Part shown: positions 6,922 to 12,650 of the stretch, in pieces
Layout: every line of letters starts with the position of its first letter
Position numbering within the stretch: position 1 is the first letter of the stretch
Origin: Patescibacteria group bacterium
GTDB lineage: Bacteria; Patescibacteriota; Gracilibacteria; UBA1369; LOWO2-01-FULL-3
Assembly (NCBI GenBank): GCA_018818755.1
Contig: JAHIRL010000090.1
Coordinates: 1-16,408, forward strand
Direction of reading: 5' to 3'
Length of the DNA stretch: 16,408 nucleotides
Translations under genes and position numbers: made by a program
Notes under the pieces: model-generated
Database searches by the model: none
What the model was told of the DNA's origin: nothing
Seen by the model: only the letters and a program-made list of their open reading frames with translations

Positions 6922-9204
6922 CTAGTTATTGGGCAATTGGCTTGACATTTTGAGCAGACTTGCGGTGTTGAGTATTTTTGGTGTAGCTATTGTATTGATC
7001 AATTCTAACATTGGTTTGCAATAAGATTTGTTTTGAATTCGGTTATCCAGGATTATAAGTTGGGAATTTTGTTTGCTTATTCTTTTAATCAGTCTTTTTA
7101 GGGAACTAGCGGCTAGGGGAACTTGTAATCCCTCGAAGGCGTTGCGGTATTGCTGGCTTAAGGCACTAATAAAATTACTACTTGGTGGATCGAAAGGGAT
7201 TTTATGAAGGATTACTGTGGAAATTTCGTGCAGGTCTTCAAATTTTCTAAAACTTGGCTGGGTGAGTAAAAGTAGTGCCCGGGAGGAGTTTTGGCGGAAT
7301 TTGTCGAACATTTTATTGGGCGAACCTGTTAGTTGGGAGATGATTTCGATGTCCTCATCTTTTAGTAATTTGCTTAGTTTGAGGGTGAAAATTTGGATTT
7401 GTTGTTTGGAATTGAAAACAAAAACGCTGTGACCCGGCAGGTCTTTTATGAGTTCGGCCAGACTTTGGATGGGGATTTCAAAATCGTTGCTTATTAGTAT
7501 TTCTAGGCTTTCGTTTTTCTCTGTTAGGTCTTTTATTGGGGTGAAGATGTCGATTCCGTAGAGGTTTTTGCTAAAATCACCGTTGTCGCTCAGGTCCAGG
7601 ACTTCATCGATTATTTTGTAGGATTTGAAAGGGGTGAGAATTTCTTGCATTAGGGGCGCTAAGGAAATGGGGTGGGCTTTTATAGTGATGTTGTCGAGAA
7701 AGTCTTTTTCTATCAGTTTTAGGTATTGTTCGTCTGTTTCTGTTGAAGTGATTGCCTTTAGAGAGTTTAGGCGTTCTTTCCATTGTTTTAGGTAGCCAAG
7801 AGTTTTGTCGTTGATAATTTCTTTGAGTTGATGTGAAAGTTCGACAAGATTCTCAAAACTGGCCAGGAGGTCTTGCCATTCTTTGTTTTGGAGCTCGGCG
7901 GTTTTTAGGTAGACGCGGGGAGAGTAGGCATCTCTGTCGTTATATTTGTCGTAAAATAGGCCAAGTAGGGCAAAAAGGATTGTTGATTTTGAAATCAGAC
8001 TTTCCGTTATGGCTGTTTTGGGAAGGAGGGAAAGGGGTTCTATGAAATAATCCAGGCTTAGCTGGTGGCTTTTTTCGTAGAAGAGGCTTTGGGCAAATTG
8101 GCTTAAATCCAGAATGATTAAATTTTCTTTTTGTGAGGCTGTTGGCTCTTTTATTAGTTGTTGATGGGTGATTGTCAGTGCTTGGTCTTTTTTTGGAGTG
8201 GGGGCTTCGGTGTTAAAGTTGGGGTCGGCGTTTATTTTTGGGATAATTTTTCTTTCTTCGTGGTTTAGGTGAATTGATCTTAGGTGGTGTGGGGCTGGTG
8301 TTTGCTCTTGCCAGATCATTATTTTTATTAGGGTTGTGAGTTCGGGTTGGGTGAGAGCTTTTTGCTCTTTGAGGTGGTTTAGGCGGGAGGGGGAGAGGTA
8401 GTTGTTTGCGGTGTCGAGTTTGTTTGTTTGGTTTGGGATTTCTTTAAAGATTTGGGCGGGAACGCAGATTACGGTTTTTTGGTCGGCTTTTTGGGCGATG
8501 TCTATGCTAAGAGGGGTATATGGTGGGTTTAGTTCGAATAGGCTTGAAGACTCTTCTTCTAGAATTGTGTTTGTGTGGGGGGATGTGGGGAGTGGTGGAG
8601 TTTCTTTAGGGGCTTTTTGGGCTTGGGGGCTGGATTTCAGGTTTAAAAGAACTTCGTTGTATGGCCAATTGCATTTTTGGCAAAGATTTTGGATTTCTTG
8701 GAGTAGAGGGGCTTTTAGGTGGGTAAATTCTTTTGTTAGTTTAAGGAAAAGTTCCATTGCGGCGATAGCGTCATCTAGGGCTCGATGTTTTTCTTCGTGG
8801 TTTAGATTTAGCGTATGGCTAAGGACTTCCAGGCTATATGACTGGAGAGAGGGGAAAATGATGCCTGCGAGTTCGAAGGTGTCTATTTCGGGATTTATAA
8901 GGTCTATGCCGTTTTGAATTAGAAATCCGGTATCAAATTGAATGTTGTGGCCGATTATTGGTAAATCTCCGATGAATTCTTTTATTTTGGGAAGGACTTC
9001 GGTGATTTTTGGGGCTCCTTGGAGGTCTTCATCTTTAATTTTTGTAATATGAGTGATGATATCCGGGAGCTTTGTGCCTGGGTCTATTAGGAAAGATAGG
9101 CGCTCTTTTTCTCCATTTAAATCAAATTTTACAGCTCCAAATTCTATTATTTTGTCTGTTTGAGGGTCGAAGCCCGTGGTTTCTAGATCGAGTGAGATAA
9201 ACAT
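6922..9204 (-). CDS. DEDDh exonuclease fused to a degenerate DinG-type helicase
   Basis: 760 aa. Residues 1-165 are a DnaQ-like 3'-5' exonuclease with all five DEDDh residues: Asp6 and Glu8 (DLETTG), Asp91 (HNIQFDTGF), His140 and Asp145 (HRALDDA). The rest follows the Gram-positive DinG (exonuclease plus XPD-like helicase) layout: IPFDPPSS near 669-676 and LIILDNRIQNKSY near 704-717 match the C-terminal DinG pattern. The ATPase motifs are missing. No GxGKT is visible between 165 and 250, the DEAH position reads ILDLSQF (364-370), the WEG motif reads FRKF, and motif VI (GRLIR) reads KRLIK. Staphylococcus aureus DinG is a known case of a helicase that became a nuclease. The likely role is DNA or RNA end processing. 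A weak TAAGAT lies 6 nt before the ATG without a clear -35. Confidence 0.85.
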   Translation of the reverse strand: MFISLDLETTGFDPQTDKIIEFGAVKFDLNGEKERLSFLIDPGTKLPDIITHITKIKDEDLQGAPKITEVLPKIKEFIGDLPIIGHNIQFDTGFLIQNGIDLINPEIDTFELAGIIFPSLQSYSLEVLSHTLNLNHEEKHRALDDAIAAMELFLKLTKEFTHLKAPLLQEIQNLCQKCNWPYNEVLLNLKSSPQAQKAPKETPPLPTSPHTNTILEEESSSLFELNPPYTPLSIDIAQKADQKTVICVPAQIFKEIPNQTNKLDTANNYLSPSRLNHLKEQKALTQPELTTLIKIMIWQEQTPAPHHLRSIHLNHEERKIIPKINADPNFNTEAPTPKKDQALTITHQQLIKEPTASQKENLIILDLSQFAQSLFYEKSHQLSLDYFIEPLSLLPKTAITESLISKSTILFALLGLFYDKYNDRDAYSPRVYLKTAELQNKEWQDLLASFENLVELSHQLKEIINDKTLGYLKQWKERLNSLKAITSTETDEQYLKLIEKDFLDNITIKAHPISLAPLMQEILTPFKSYKIIDEVLDLSDNGDFSKNLYGIDIFTPIKDLTEKNESLEILISNDFEIPIQSLAELIKDLPGHSVFVFNSKQQIQIFTLKLSKLLKDEDIEIISQLTGSPNKMFDKFRQNSSRALLLLTQPSFRKFEDLHEISTVILHKIPFDPPSSNFISALSQQYRNAFEGLQVPLAASSLKRLIKRISKQNSQLIILDNRIQNKSYCKPMLELINTIATPKILNTASLLKMSSQLPNN

Positions 9205-9297
9205 GTTTTTATCTTAGCTTGGCCTTTATTCAAATGGAAGGGGAAATGGGCGGGATTAAGGCATGCGCCTTTCTTGAGATGTGTCCACGGTATAATT

Positions 9298-9326
9298 TTG
9301 ACAAAGTCGTTGTGTTTTTGTATTAT
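9298..9326 (+). promoter_or_regulatory. Promoter of the first structured ncRNA
   Basis: A perfect TTGACA at 9298-9303, a 17-nt spacer and TATTAT at 9321-9326 place the start at about 9332-9333. The same architecture occurs before the second copy. The shared block begins upstream of the -35 box, with TGTCCA followed by a TATA-rich stretch before TTGACA in both. Confidence 0.8.
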
Positions 9327-9331
9327 GTCGT

Positions 9332-9668
9332 GATCATTAAAAAACAGGAAAACAAAAATAAAAAGTTAGGACAGATGGGGGGAGTAAAATCAAAATAATT
9401 TATTCCTCTTTCTGTCCTTACTGAGATGATGAGTTAAAGAGAAGATCGCTATCTTCCCCACTTAACTCGGAGATGCTTAGACTGATCTAAGCACTGTCCT
9501 GCCCTTTATCTAATCACTTTTATATTGATTCTGTATAAAGGGACCACAGGCGGCCGGTGGTGACGGCTGAAAACAACACCAAAATCTCGGTTAGGATGAA
9601 ACAAAAACAAAAAATCCCAATAAAAACAAAATTTATTGAATGGGTTTCCCCCGCAAGGGGGTTTTTTT
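9332..9668 (+). ncRNA. Structured ncRNA, copy 1 of a duplicated pair (family not recognised)
   Basis: About 337 nt from promoter-defined start to T-run. The 5' end is A-rich and single-stranded in appearance. P1 pairs 9365-9375 with 9411-9421 (one T-T mismatch) and an inner helix pairs 9381-9388 with 9399-9406. Two hairpins follow: 9431-9437/9462-9468, with 9441-9446/9451-9456 stacked inside, and 9475-9480/9487-9492. A helix of CCCTTTAT (9502-9509) with ATAAAGGG (9535-9542) follows. Then comes a 38-nt core (9546-9583) identical to copy 2, able to form an H-type pseudoknot, and an A-rich tail into a terminator. Stop codons interrupt all plausible reading frames. It lacks the hallmarks of tmRNA, RNase P RNA, SRP RNA and 6S RNA as far as I can check by eye. 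Confidence 0.8.
9648..9668 (+). terminator. Intrinsic terminator of ncRNA copy 1
   Basis: CCCCC (9648-9652) pairs with GGGGG (9657-9661) around a GCAA (GNRA-type) tetraloop and is followed at once by seven Ts (9662-9668). Confidence 0.88.
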
Positions 9669-9726
9669 ATGTGGTGAAATTGCAATGGTTTTGCTGAAGA
9701 GTCTTGTGATCACTTGTGTTGGTAGG

Positions 9727-9863
9727 CCCCTATCTCCGGAGGCGCTGTGAAATTTGTAGGCAAACTGGAAAGGCGGGAATGCCTCCTTTTGTGGAGATAG
9801 GGGGTAGAGGAGGGGTTGCTAGTCCCTCCGGCGTGTATAACTTGGACCTTGCGGTCAAGTTAT
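9727..9863 (+). ncRNA. Structured module A: paired RNA motif upstream of the 88-aa ORF
   Basis: A perfect 11-bp helix (9727-9737 with 9793-9803) is extended by GGAGGC (9738-9743) with GCCTCC (9781-9786). It encloses a loop containing AACTGGAAAGG (9763-9773). A second hairpin follows, GGAGGG (9809-9814) with CCCTCC (9824-9829), and then a third, ATAACTT/AAGTTAT (9837-9843/9857-9863), with GACC/GGTC inside and a bulged G. Module B after the ORF repeats this three-hairpin plan with different stem sequences and the same AACTGGAAAGG. Strand is assigned only because it is drawn with the flanking RNAs; the stems would also fold on the other strand. Function unknown. Confidence 0.6.
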
Positions 9864-9887
9864 AACTTATTGATTATGGGTCGTTTT

Positions 9888-9934
9888 TTGACAAATGTCA
9901 AATGTTGACCTTTTTGTTTTGGTTGGGGTAGTCT
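9888..9934 (+). promoter_or_regulatory. Predicted promoter and operator-like repeats before the 88-aa ORF
   Basis: TTGACC (9905-9910), an 18-nt spacer and TAGTCT (9929-9934) form a plausible promoter with a leader of about 33 nt. Directly over it are alternating half-sites: TTGACA (9888-9893), its inverse TGTCAA (9896-9901), then TTGACC. The two pairs read as TTGACA-AA-TGTCAA and GTCAA-ATG-TTGAC. Such an array could bind a dimeric regulator. TTGACA at 9888 could also serve as a -35, but the matching -10 is poor. Confidence 0.5.
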
Positions 9935-9973
9935 TGCTGTCCGATTTCTTAACGAATTTTTATAGGAGAAAAG

Positions 9974-10240
9974 ATGAGGGCTTTTGGGGAAATTTTAGAT
10001 GAGGATTATGAACTTTGGGTTTTTGTAAAAAGGGCGTTGTTTGAGGGGAGTGAACGGGTTTCTCGGGATATTTTGAATTTATGGGAGGATCCTGATGTGA
10101 ATGTGGAGGTTGATGCTATGTTGAAAAGGGTGCTTGTTTATAATGAGCAGGATTCCGGTGTCACGGGGGTCTTTTATCAGAAGATGAGCGAACGGTTTAG
10201 GGAGGCCATGCGTAGGTTGGGGATAGAAATTGAGTTGTGA
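9974..10240 (+). CDS. Hypothetical 88-aa acidic protein between the structured RNA modules
   Basis: I do not recognise this protein. It opens MRAFGEILDEDYELWVFVKR and looks like a small soluble, mostly helical, acidic protein, with no signal peptide, membrane segment or cysteine motif. It is likely real: AGGAG lies 7 nt before the ATG (the only clear Shine-Dalgarno in the window), a promoter is predicted upstream, and the frame is open from ATG to TGA in a region otherwise poor in ORFs. It is enclosed by module A (ending 110 nt before it) and module B (starting 12 nt after its stop), and then by the two ncRNAs. A partner or regulator of those RNAs is possible but only inferred from position. 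Confidence 0.65.
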   Translation: MRAFGEILDEDYELWVFVKRALFEGSERVSRDILNLWEDPDVNVEVDAMLKRVLVYNEQDSGVTGVFYQKMSERFREAMRRLGIEIEL

Positions 10241-10251
10241 TTTTAGGTGAG

Positions 10252-10399
10252 GCCTCGTCTCCATTAGCGGCCATCACGGGGGAACTGGAAAGGAACGGTG
10301 GCCTGGAGACGAGGCATGGGGGCAGGGACCCCCGGTGGGAATGTGCGGATCGGTCTGTTTACGATAGTGGACTGGGTAAAGCATCGTAGCCGAACCGCA
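10252..10399 (+). ncRNA. Structured module B: paralogue of module A, downstream of the 88-aa ORF
   Basis: An 11-bp perfect helix, GCCTCGTCTCC (10252-10262) with GGAGACGAGGC (10305-10315), encloses GGCCATC (10269-10275) paired with GGTGGCC (10297-10303) and a loop with AACTGGAAAGG (10283-10293). GGGGG/CCCCC (10318-10322/10329-10333) follows. A longer arm then pairs TGCGGATCGG (10344-10353) with CCGAACCGCA (10390-10399), with one A-A mismatch and an inner ACGAT/ATCGT helix (10361-10365/10383-10387). Compared with module A, most helix positions differ on both sides so pairing is kept, while the CTCC/GGAG inner end and the 11-nt loop segment are unchanged. The first helix could also help end the ORF mRNA, but no T-run follows it. 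Confidence 0.6.
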
Positions 10400-10491
10400 A
10401 CAGGCGTATTATGGGTTATTTTTGGTAAAATGTCAAGCTTGGACAGCTTTTAAGGCAGGGAACACTTGCCACATCTGTCCATGATATATTT

Positions 10492-10520
10492 TTGACAAAT
10501 CTGTTGAGGTTTAGTATTTT
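10492..10520 (+). promoter_or_regulatory. Promoter of the second structured ncRNA
   Basis: TTGACA (10492-10497), a 17-nt spacer and TATTTT (10515-10520) predict a start near 10526-10527, at the same GATCATTAAAAAAC sequence where copy 1 starts. Just upstream, GGACAG (10441-10446) pairs with CTGTCC (10475-10480), with GGCA (10454-10457) and TGCC (10467-10470) paired inside. This hairpin uses the same hexamers as helix P1 of the RNA. Confidence 0.75.
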
Positions 10521-10525
10521 GTTTT

Positions 10526-10842
10526 GATCATTAAAAAACAGAAAAACAAAAATAAAAAAGTTGGGACGGATGGGGGGAGTAAAAAATTTTTATTCCTCTC
10601 TCTGTCCTTACTGAAGCGATGCCCCGCTAAGCGGGGCGAAGATGTCCGAACTGTTTCGGACACTGTCCTGCCCTTAGCTCTCCTGCTTGTCGGGAAGTCT
10701 CAAGGGATTACAGGCGGCCGGTGGTGACGGCTGAAAACAACACCAAAGCTTTGGTAGGAAACAAAAACAAAAAATAAAAATCACAACAAAAACAAATATT
10801 TGTTGATTGATTAGCCCCTTGCTCTTGTAGCGGGGGTTTTTT
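10526..10842 (+). ncRNA. Structured ncRNA, copy 2 of a duplicated pair
   Basis: About 317 nt with the same plan as copy 1. The A-rich 5' end is nearly identical. P1 pairs 10560-10570 with 10601-10611 and differs from copy 1 only by changes to G-T wobbles. The inner helix pairs 10576-10585 with 10587-10596. The two variable hairpins are GCCCCGC/GCGGGGC (10621-10627/10631-10637) and GTCCGAA/TTCGGAC (10644-10650/10655-10661), unrelated in sequence to copy 1 but in the same place and each preceded by GATG. CCCTT (10671-10675) pairs with AAGGG (10702-10706). The 38-nt core (10710-10747) is identical to copy 1 and is followed by an A-rich tail and a terminator. A short open frame from 10524 overlaps it, but it is not conserved in copy 1 and is best ignored. 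Confidence 0.8.
10815..10842 (+). terminator. Intrinsic terminator of ncRNA copy 2
   Basis: CCCC-TT-GCT (10815-10823) folds onto AGC-GGGGG (10829-10836) around CTTGT, then six Ts (10837-10842). Its sequence differs from the copy 1 terminator, yet the position after the A-rich tail is the same. Confidence 0.8.
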
Positions 10843-10850
10843 GTTGGATT

Positions 10851-10872
10851 AAAAAACTGTGCACGTGCACAG
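10851..10872 (-). terminator. Intrinsic terminator downstream of carA
   Basis: The 16-bp perfect palindrome CTGTGCACGTGCACAG (10857-10872) is followed on the minus strand by six Ts (10856-10851), about 46 nt after the carA stop codon. It lies tail to tail with the ncRNA 2 terminator, so convergent transcription is blocked from both sides. Confidence 0.75.
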
Positions 10873-10918
10873 GAAAATTGCAATGATTTAATAGGTTTGT
10901 CTAGTATATGATCATTTT

Positions 10919-11989
10919 TTAGAGCATTTCCACAAACTCGTCGAAAAAGTGCATGGTGTCTGTTGGGCCGGGGCTGGCTTCGGGGTGGAATTGGCAGGAG
11001 AAATAGGGGAGGGAGCGGTGGCGGATTCCTTCGACGGTGTCGTCGTTGAGGTTGCGTAGCCAGACTTGCCAGTTGTGGGGGAGGGATTTTTCGCTGATGG
11101 CGAAGCCGTGGTTTTGGCTGGTGATGTAGGCTTGGCCGGTTTGCTGATCCTGGACAGGCTGGTTTTGGGCGCGGTGGCCGAATTTGAGTTTGTAGGTTTT
11201 TGCGCCTGATGAGAGAGCCATTATTTGGGTGCCAAGGCAGATGCCGAATATTGGTTTTTTTAAGGTTAGGGCTTTGCGAATTATTTCGTGTAGGGGTGTT
11301 AGCATTGCCGGATCGCCGGGGCCGTTACTGATGAAGATGCCGTCGAATTTGAGGCCAGCTTCAATGAAATCGTAGTTCCAAGGGACACGGATGACTGTGA
11401 GGCCCCTATCTAAAAGGCTTCGGAGGATGTTGTTTTTCATTCCGCAGTCGATGCAGATTATGGTTTTGCCTTTGCCTTGGTATGTTTTTGGTTTTTTGAT
11501 TGAGACTTGGTTTACCAGGTTGTCGAGGTCAGGGTTATAGAAATCGAGATTTTGGGAACTATCTGTGATGATTTTTCCTAGGATGGTTCCGTGTTTACGG
11601 ATGCGTTGAGTTAAGGCTCGGGTGTCTATTCCGGTGATTGCGGGTATTCCTTCTTTTTTAAGCCAGTCGCTTAAGGATTTTTTGGCATCCCAGTGGCTAA
11701 AGTTTTCGGAATATTCGCTAACTACTAGTCCTTTGATGTGGATCTTATTGCTTTCGAATCTTTTGGAAATTCCATTTTCATCCTTGCAAGCTCCGCCCAC
11801 GCCGTAGTTTCCGATGAGCGGGTAGGTTAAAACCTGGATTTGGCCGGTGTAGGAAGGGTCGGTAAAACTTTCGGGATAGCCAACCATGGAAGTATTAAAA
11901 ACAACTTCACCGGCGCTATTTATGTCTGCGCCAAAGGATTTTCCGGTGAGAGTGGTGCCGTCCGCAAGGACGAGTGTGGCTGTTTTCAT
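10919..11989 (-). CDS. carA: Carbamoyl-phosphate synthase small (glutaminase) subunit
   Basis: Hydrolyses glutamine and passes ammonia to CarB for carbamoyl-phosphate synthesis, the first step of pyrimidine and arginine synthesis. At 356 aa it is near the usual length of about 360-380. The N-terminal CarA domain begins MKTATLVLADGTTLTGKSFG. The class I glutaminase domain has the nucleophile Cys251 in FGICLGTQ and His335/Glu337 in QFHPEASPGPTD, so the triad is complete. I chose ATG 11989, where homology begins; the in-frame ATG 51 nt upstream adds an unconserved tail and would run through the predicted promoter. The gene is divergent from the YkgJ-like/pyrB/pyrC genes and is probably leaderless. 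carB is not in the window. Confidence 0.96.
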   Translation of the reverse strand: MKTATLVLADGTTLTGKSFGADINSAGEVVFNTSMVGYPESFTDPSYTGQIQVLTYPLIGNYGVGGACKDENGISKRFESNKIHIKGLVVSEYSENFSHWDAKKSLSDWLKKEGIPAITGIDTRALTQRIRKHGTILGKIITDSSQNLDFYNPDLDNLVNQVSIKKPKTYQGKGKTIICIDCGMKNNILRSLLDRGLTVIRVPWNYDFIEAGLKFDGIFISNGPGDPAMLTPLHEIIRKALTLKKPIFGICLGTQIMALSSGAKTYKLKFGHRAQNQPVQDQQTGQAYITSQNHGFAISEKSLPHNWQVWLRNLNDDTVEGIRHRSLPYFSCQFHPEASPGPTDTMHFFDEFVEML

Positions 11990-11996
11990 CTTCGCT

Positions 11997-12025
11997 ATTC
12001 TAGTGGGGCGAAGGTGGAAGTGCAA
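11997..12025 (-). promoter_or_regulatory. carA promoter, predicted to give a leaderless mRNA
   Basis: On the minus strand, TTGCAC (12025-12020), a 17-nt spacer and TAGAAT (12002-11997). Only 7 nt separate the -10 box from the ATG at 11989, so transcription should start at or next to the A of the start codon. Its -35 lies back to back with that of the divergent gene, 8 nt apart. Confidence 0.6.
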
Positions 12026-12033
12026 GATTTTAA

Positions 12034-12062
12034 TTGACAAATGTCTGAATTTCCTTAAGAAT
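12034..12062 (+). promoter_or_regulatory. Predicted promoter of the YkgJ-like gene and pyrimidine genes
   Basis: A perfect TTGACA (12034-12039), a 17-nt spacer and a weaker AAGAAT (12057-12062) give a leader of about 15 nt before the ATG at 12084. The 12-mer TTGACAAATGTC here also occurs at 9888, upstream of the 88-aa ORF. Confidence 0.5.
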
Positions 12063-12083
12063 AAGCTCCTTTTATTAAAATTT

Positions 12084-12626
12084 ATGAAGGGAATACTTGG
12101 AAGTATAGATGGTCAGATTGAGGCGATATCTGTTGATCAGCAATCTCGGAGGCGCTATTTCCAGGCGAGTGATTTTTTCAATACTTTGCATGGGGATCTT
12201 CTTAAAAAGGTTGAGAAGATTGTTGATGAAATTTCTTTGGTTAGGCGCAGTATTGGCAAGAGTGTTGAGAGATTTGATGCAGGGCGTATTTGTGCTGATT
12301 GTGGTGGGAAGTGTTGTGACAAGATTGCTGAAGGGAATTTTACCGCTTTTGGTTATTTTTTGATGATTGCTACAGCCAGTGAGAAATTGAGGGAGGAAGT
12401 TGAAAAAGTGATGAATGAGGCTAAAATTGAGGATGATTGTAGATTTAAGATGTGGAATGGCTGTATGTTACCGGTTGATGTGCGGTTTGATGTTTGTAGT
12501 CACTATTATTGTCAGAATAATTTCCCGGATGCGGCGAGAACAGCTGTTGAACTAAGAGAGGCTTTTTTGGAGGAGCCGTTTTGGCAGTTGCAAGAACTTC
12601 TTAAGGAAAATGGTTTTGGAATATAG
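12084..12626 (+). CDS. YkgJ-like cysteine-cluster protein (putative metal/Fe-S binding)
   Basis: 180 aa. An N-terminal helical part (1-65) is followed by eight cysteines: CADCGGKCC (70, 73, 77, 78), then C119, C127, C138 and C143. The order CxxCxxxCC, then C...GC...R...C, fits the YkgJ family (UPF0153), thought to bind iron or zinc. Its biochemical role is not established, though the likely relatives include putative metal-dependent oxidoreductases. An in-frame ATG at 11886 would extend it through carA on the other strand; I chose 12084, which lies behind the promoter at 12034. It ends 24 nt before pyrB, and the pyrB -35 overlaps its last codons. Confidence 0.7.
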   Translation: MKGILGSIDGQIEAISVDQQSRRRYFQASDFFNTLHGDLLKKVEKIVDEISLVRRSIGKSVERFDAGRICADCGGKCCDKIAEGNFTAFGYFLMIATASEKLREEVEKVMNEAKIEDDCRFKMWNGCMLPVDVRFDVCSHYYCQNNFPDAARTAVELREAFLEEPFWQLQELLKENGFGI

Positions 12627-12644
12627 TCTGGGCTAAGATATAGT
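12616..12644 (+). promoter_or_regulatory. Internal pyrB promoter, predicted to give a leaderless mRNA
   Basis: TTGGAA (12616-12621), a 17-nt spacer and TATAGT (12639-12644), then only six bases before the ATG at 12651. No Shine-Dalgarno could fit. The -35 match is modest (4 of 6). Confidence 0.5.
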
Positions 12645-12650
12645 TGAATC

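Noticed and set aside
9727..10399. An integron-like cassette: a small ORF between hairpins resembling attC sites.
   Set aside because: I find no GTTRRRY/RYYYAAC core pairs at the hairpin ends and no integrase gene. Both hairpins are in the same orientation, but the recombination signatures are absent.
10524..10727. A 67-aa open frame inside ncRNA copy 2.
   Set aside because: In copy 1 the same frame is broken within the conserved region and the conserved changes are structural, not codon-like.
9332..10842. tmRNA, RNase P RNA, SRP RNA or 6S RNA as the identity of the paired ncRNAs.
   Set aside because: No tRNA-like domain or tag ORF, no GAGGAAAGTC/ACAGAAA pair, no SRP domain IV motif, and the ends do not form the long interrupted 6S hairpin. 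Two copies would also be unusual for these.
10857..10872. A 16-bp perfect palindrome, CTGTGCACGTGCACAG, as a possible operator or recombination site.
   Set aside because: It is followed by six Ts on the minus strand, 46 nt after the carA stop, so an intrinsic terminator explains it.
10674..10883. A 69-aa minus-strand open frame across ncRNA 2 and two terminators.
   Set aside because: It is antisense to the conserved RNA core, has no start signal and is low in complexity.
11886..12083. An N-terminal extension of the YkgJ-like gene to ATG 11886.
   Set aside because: It would run antisense through the carA start, carry no family sequence and precede the predicted promoter.
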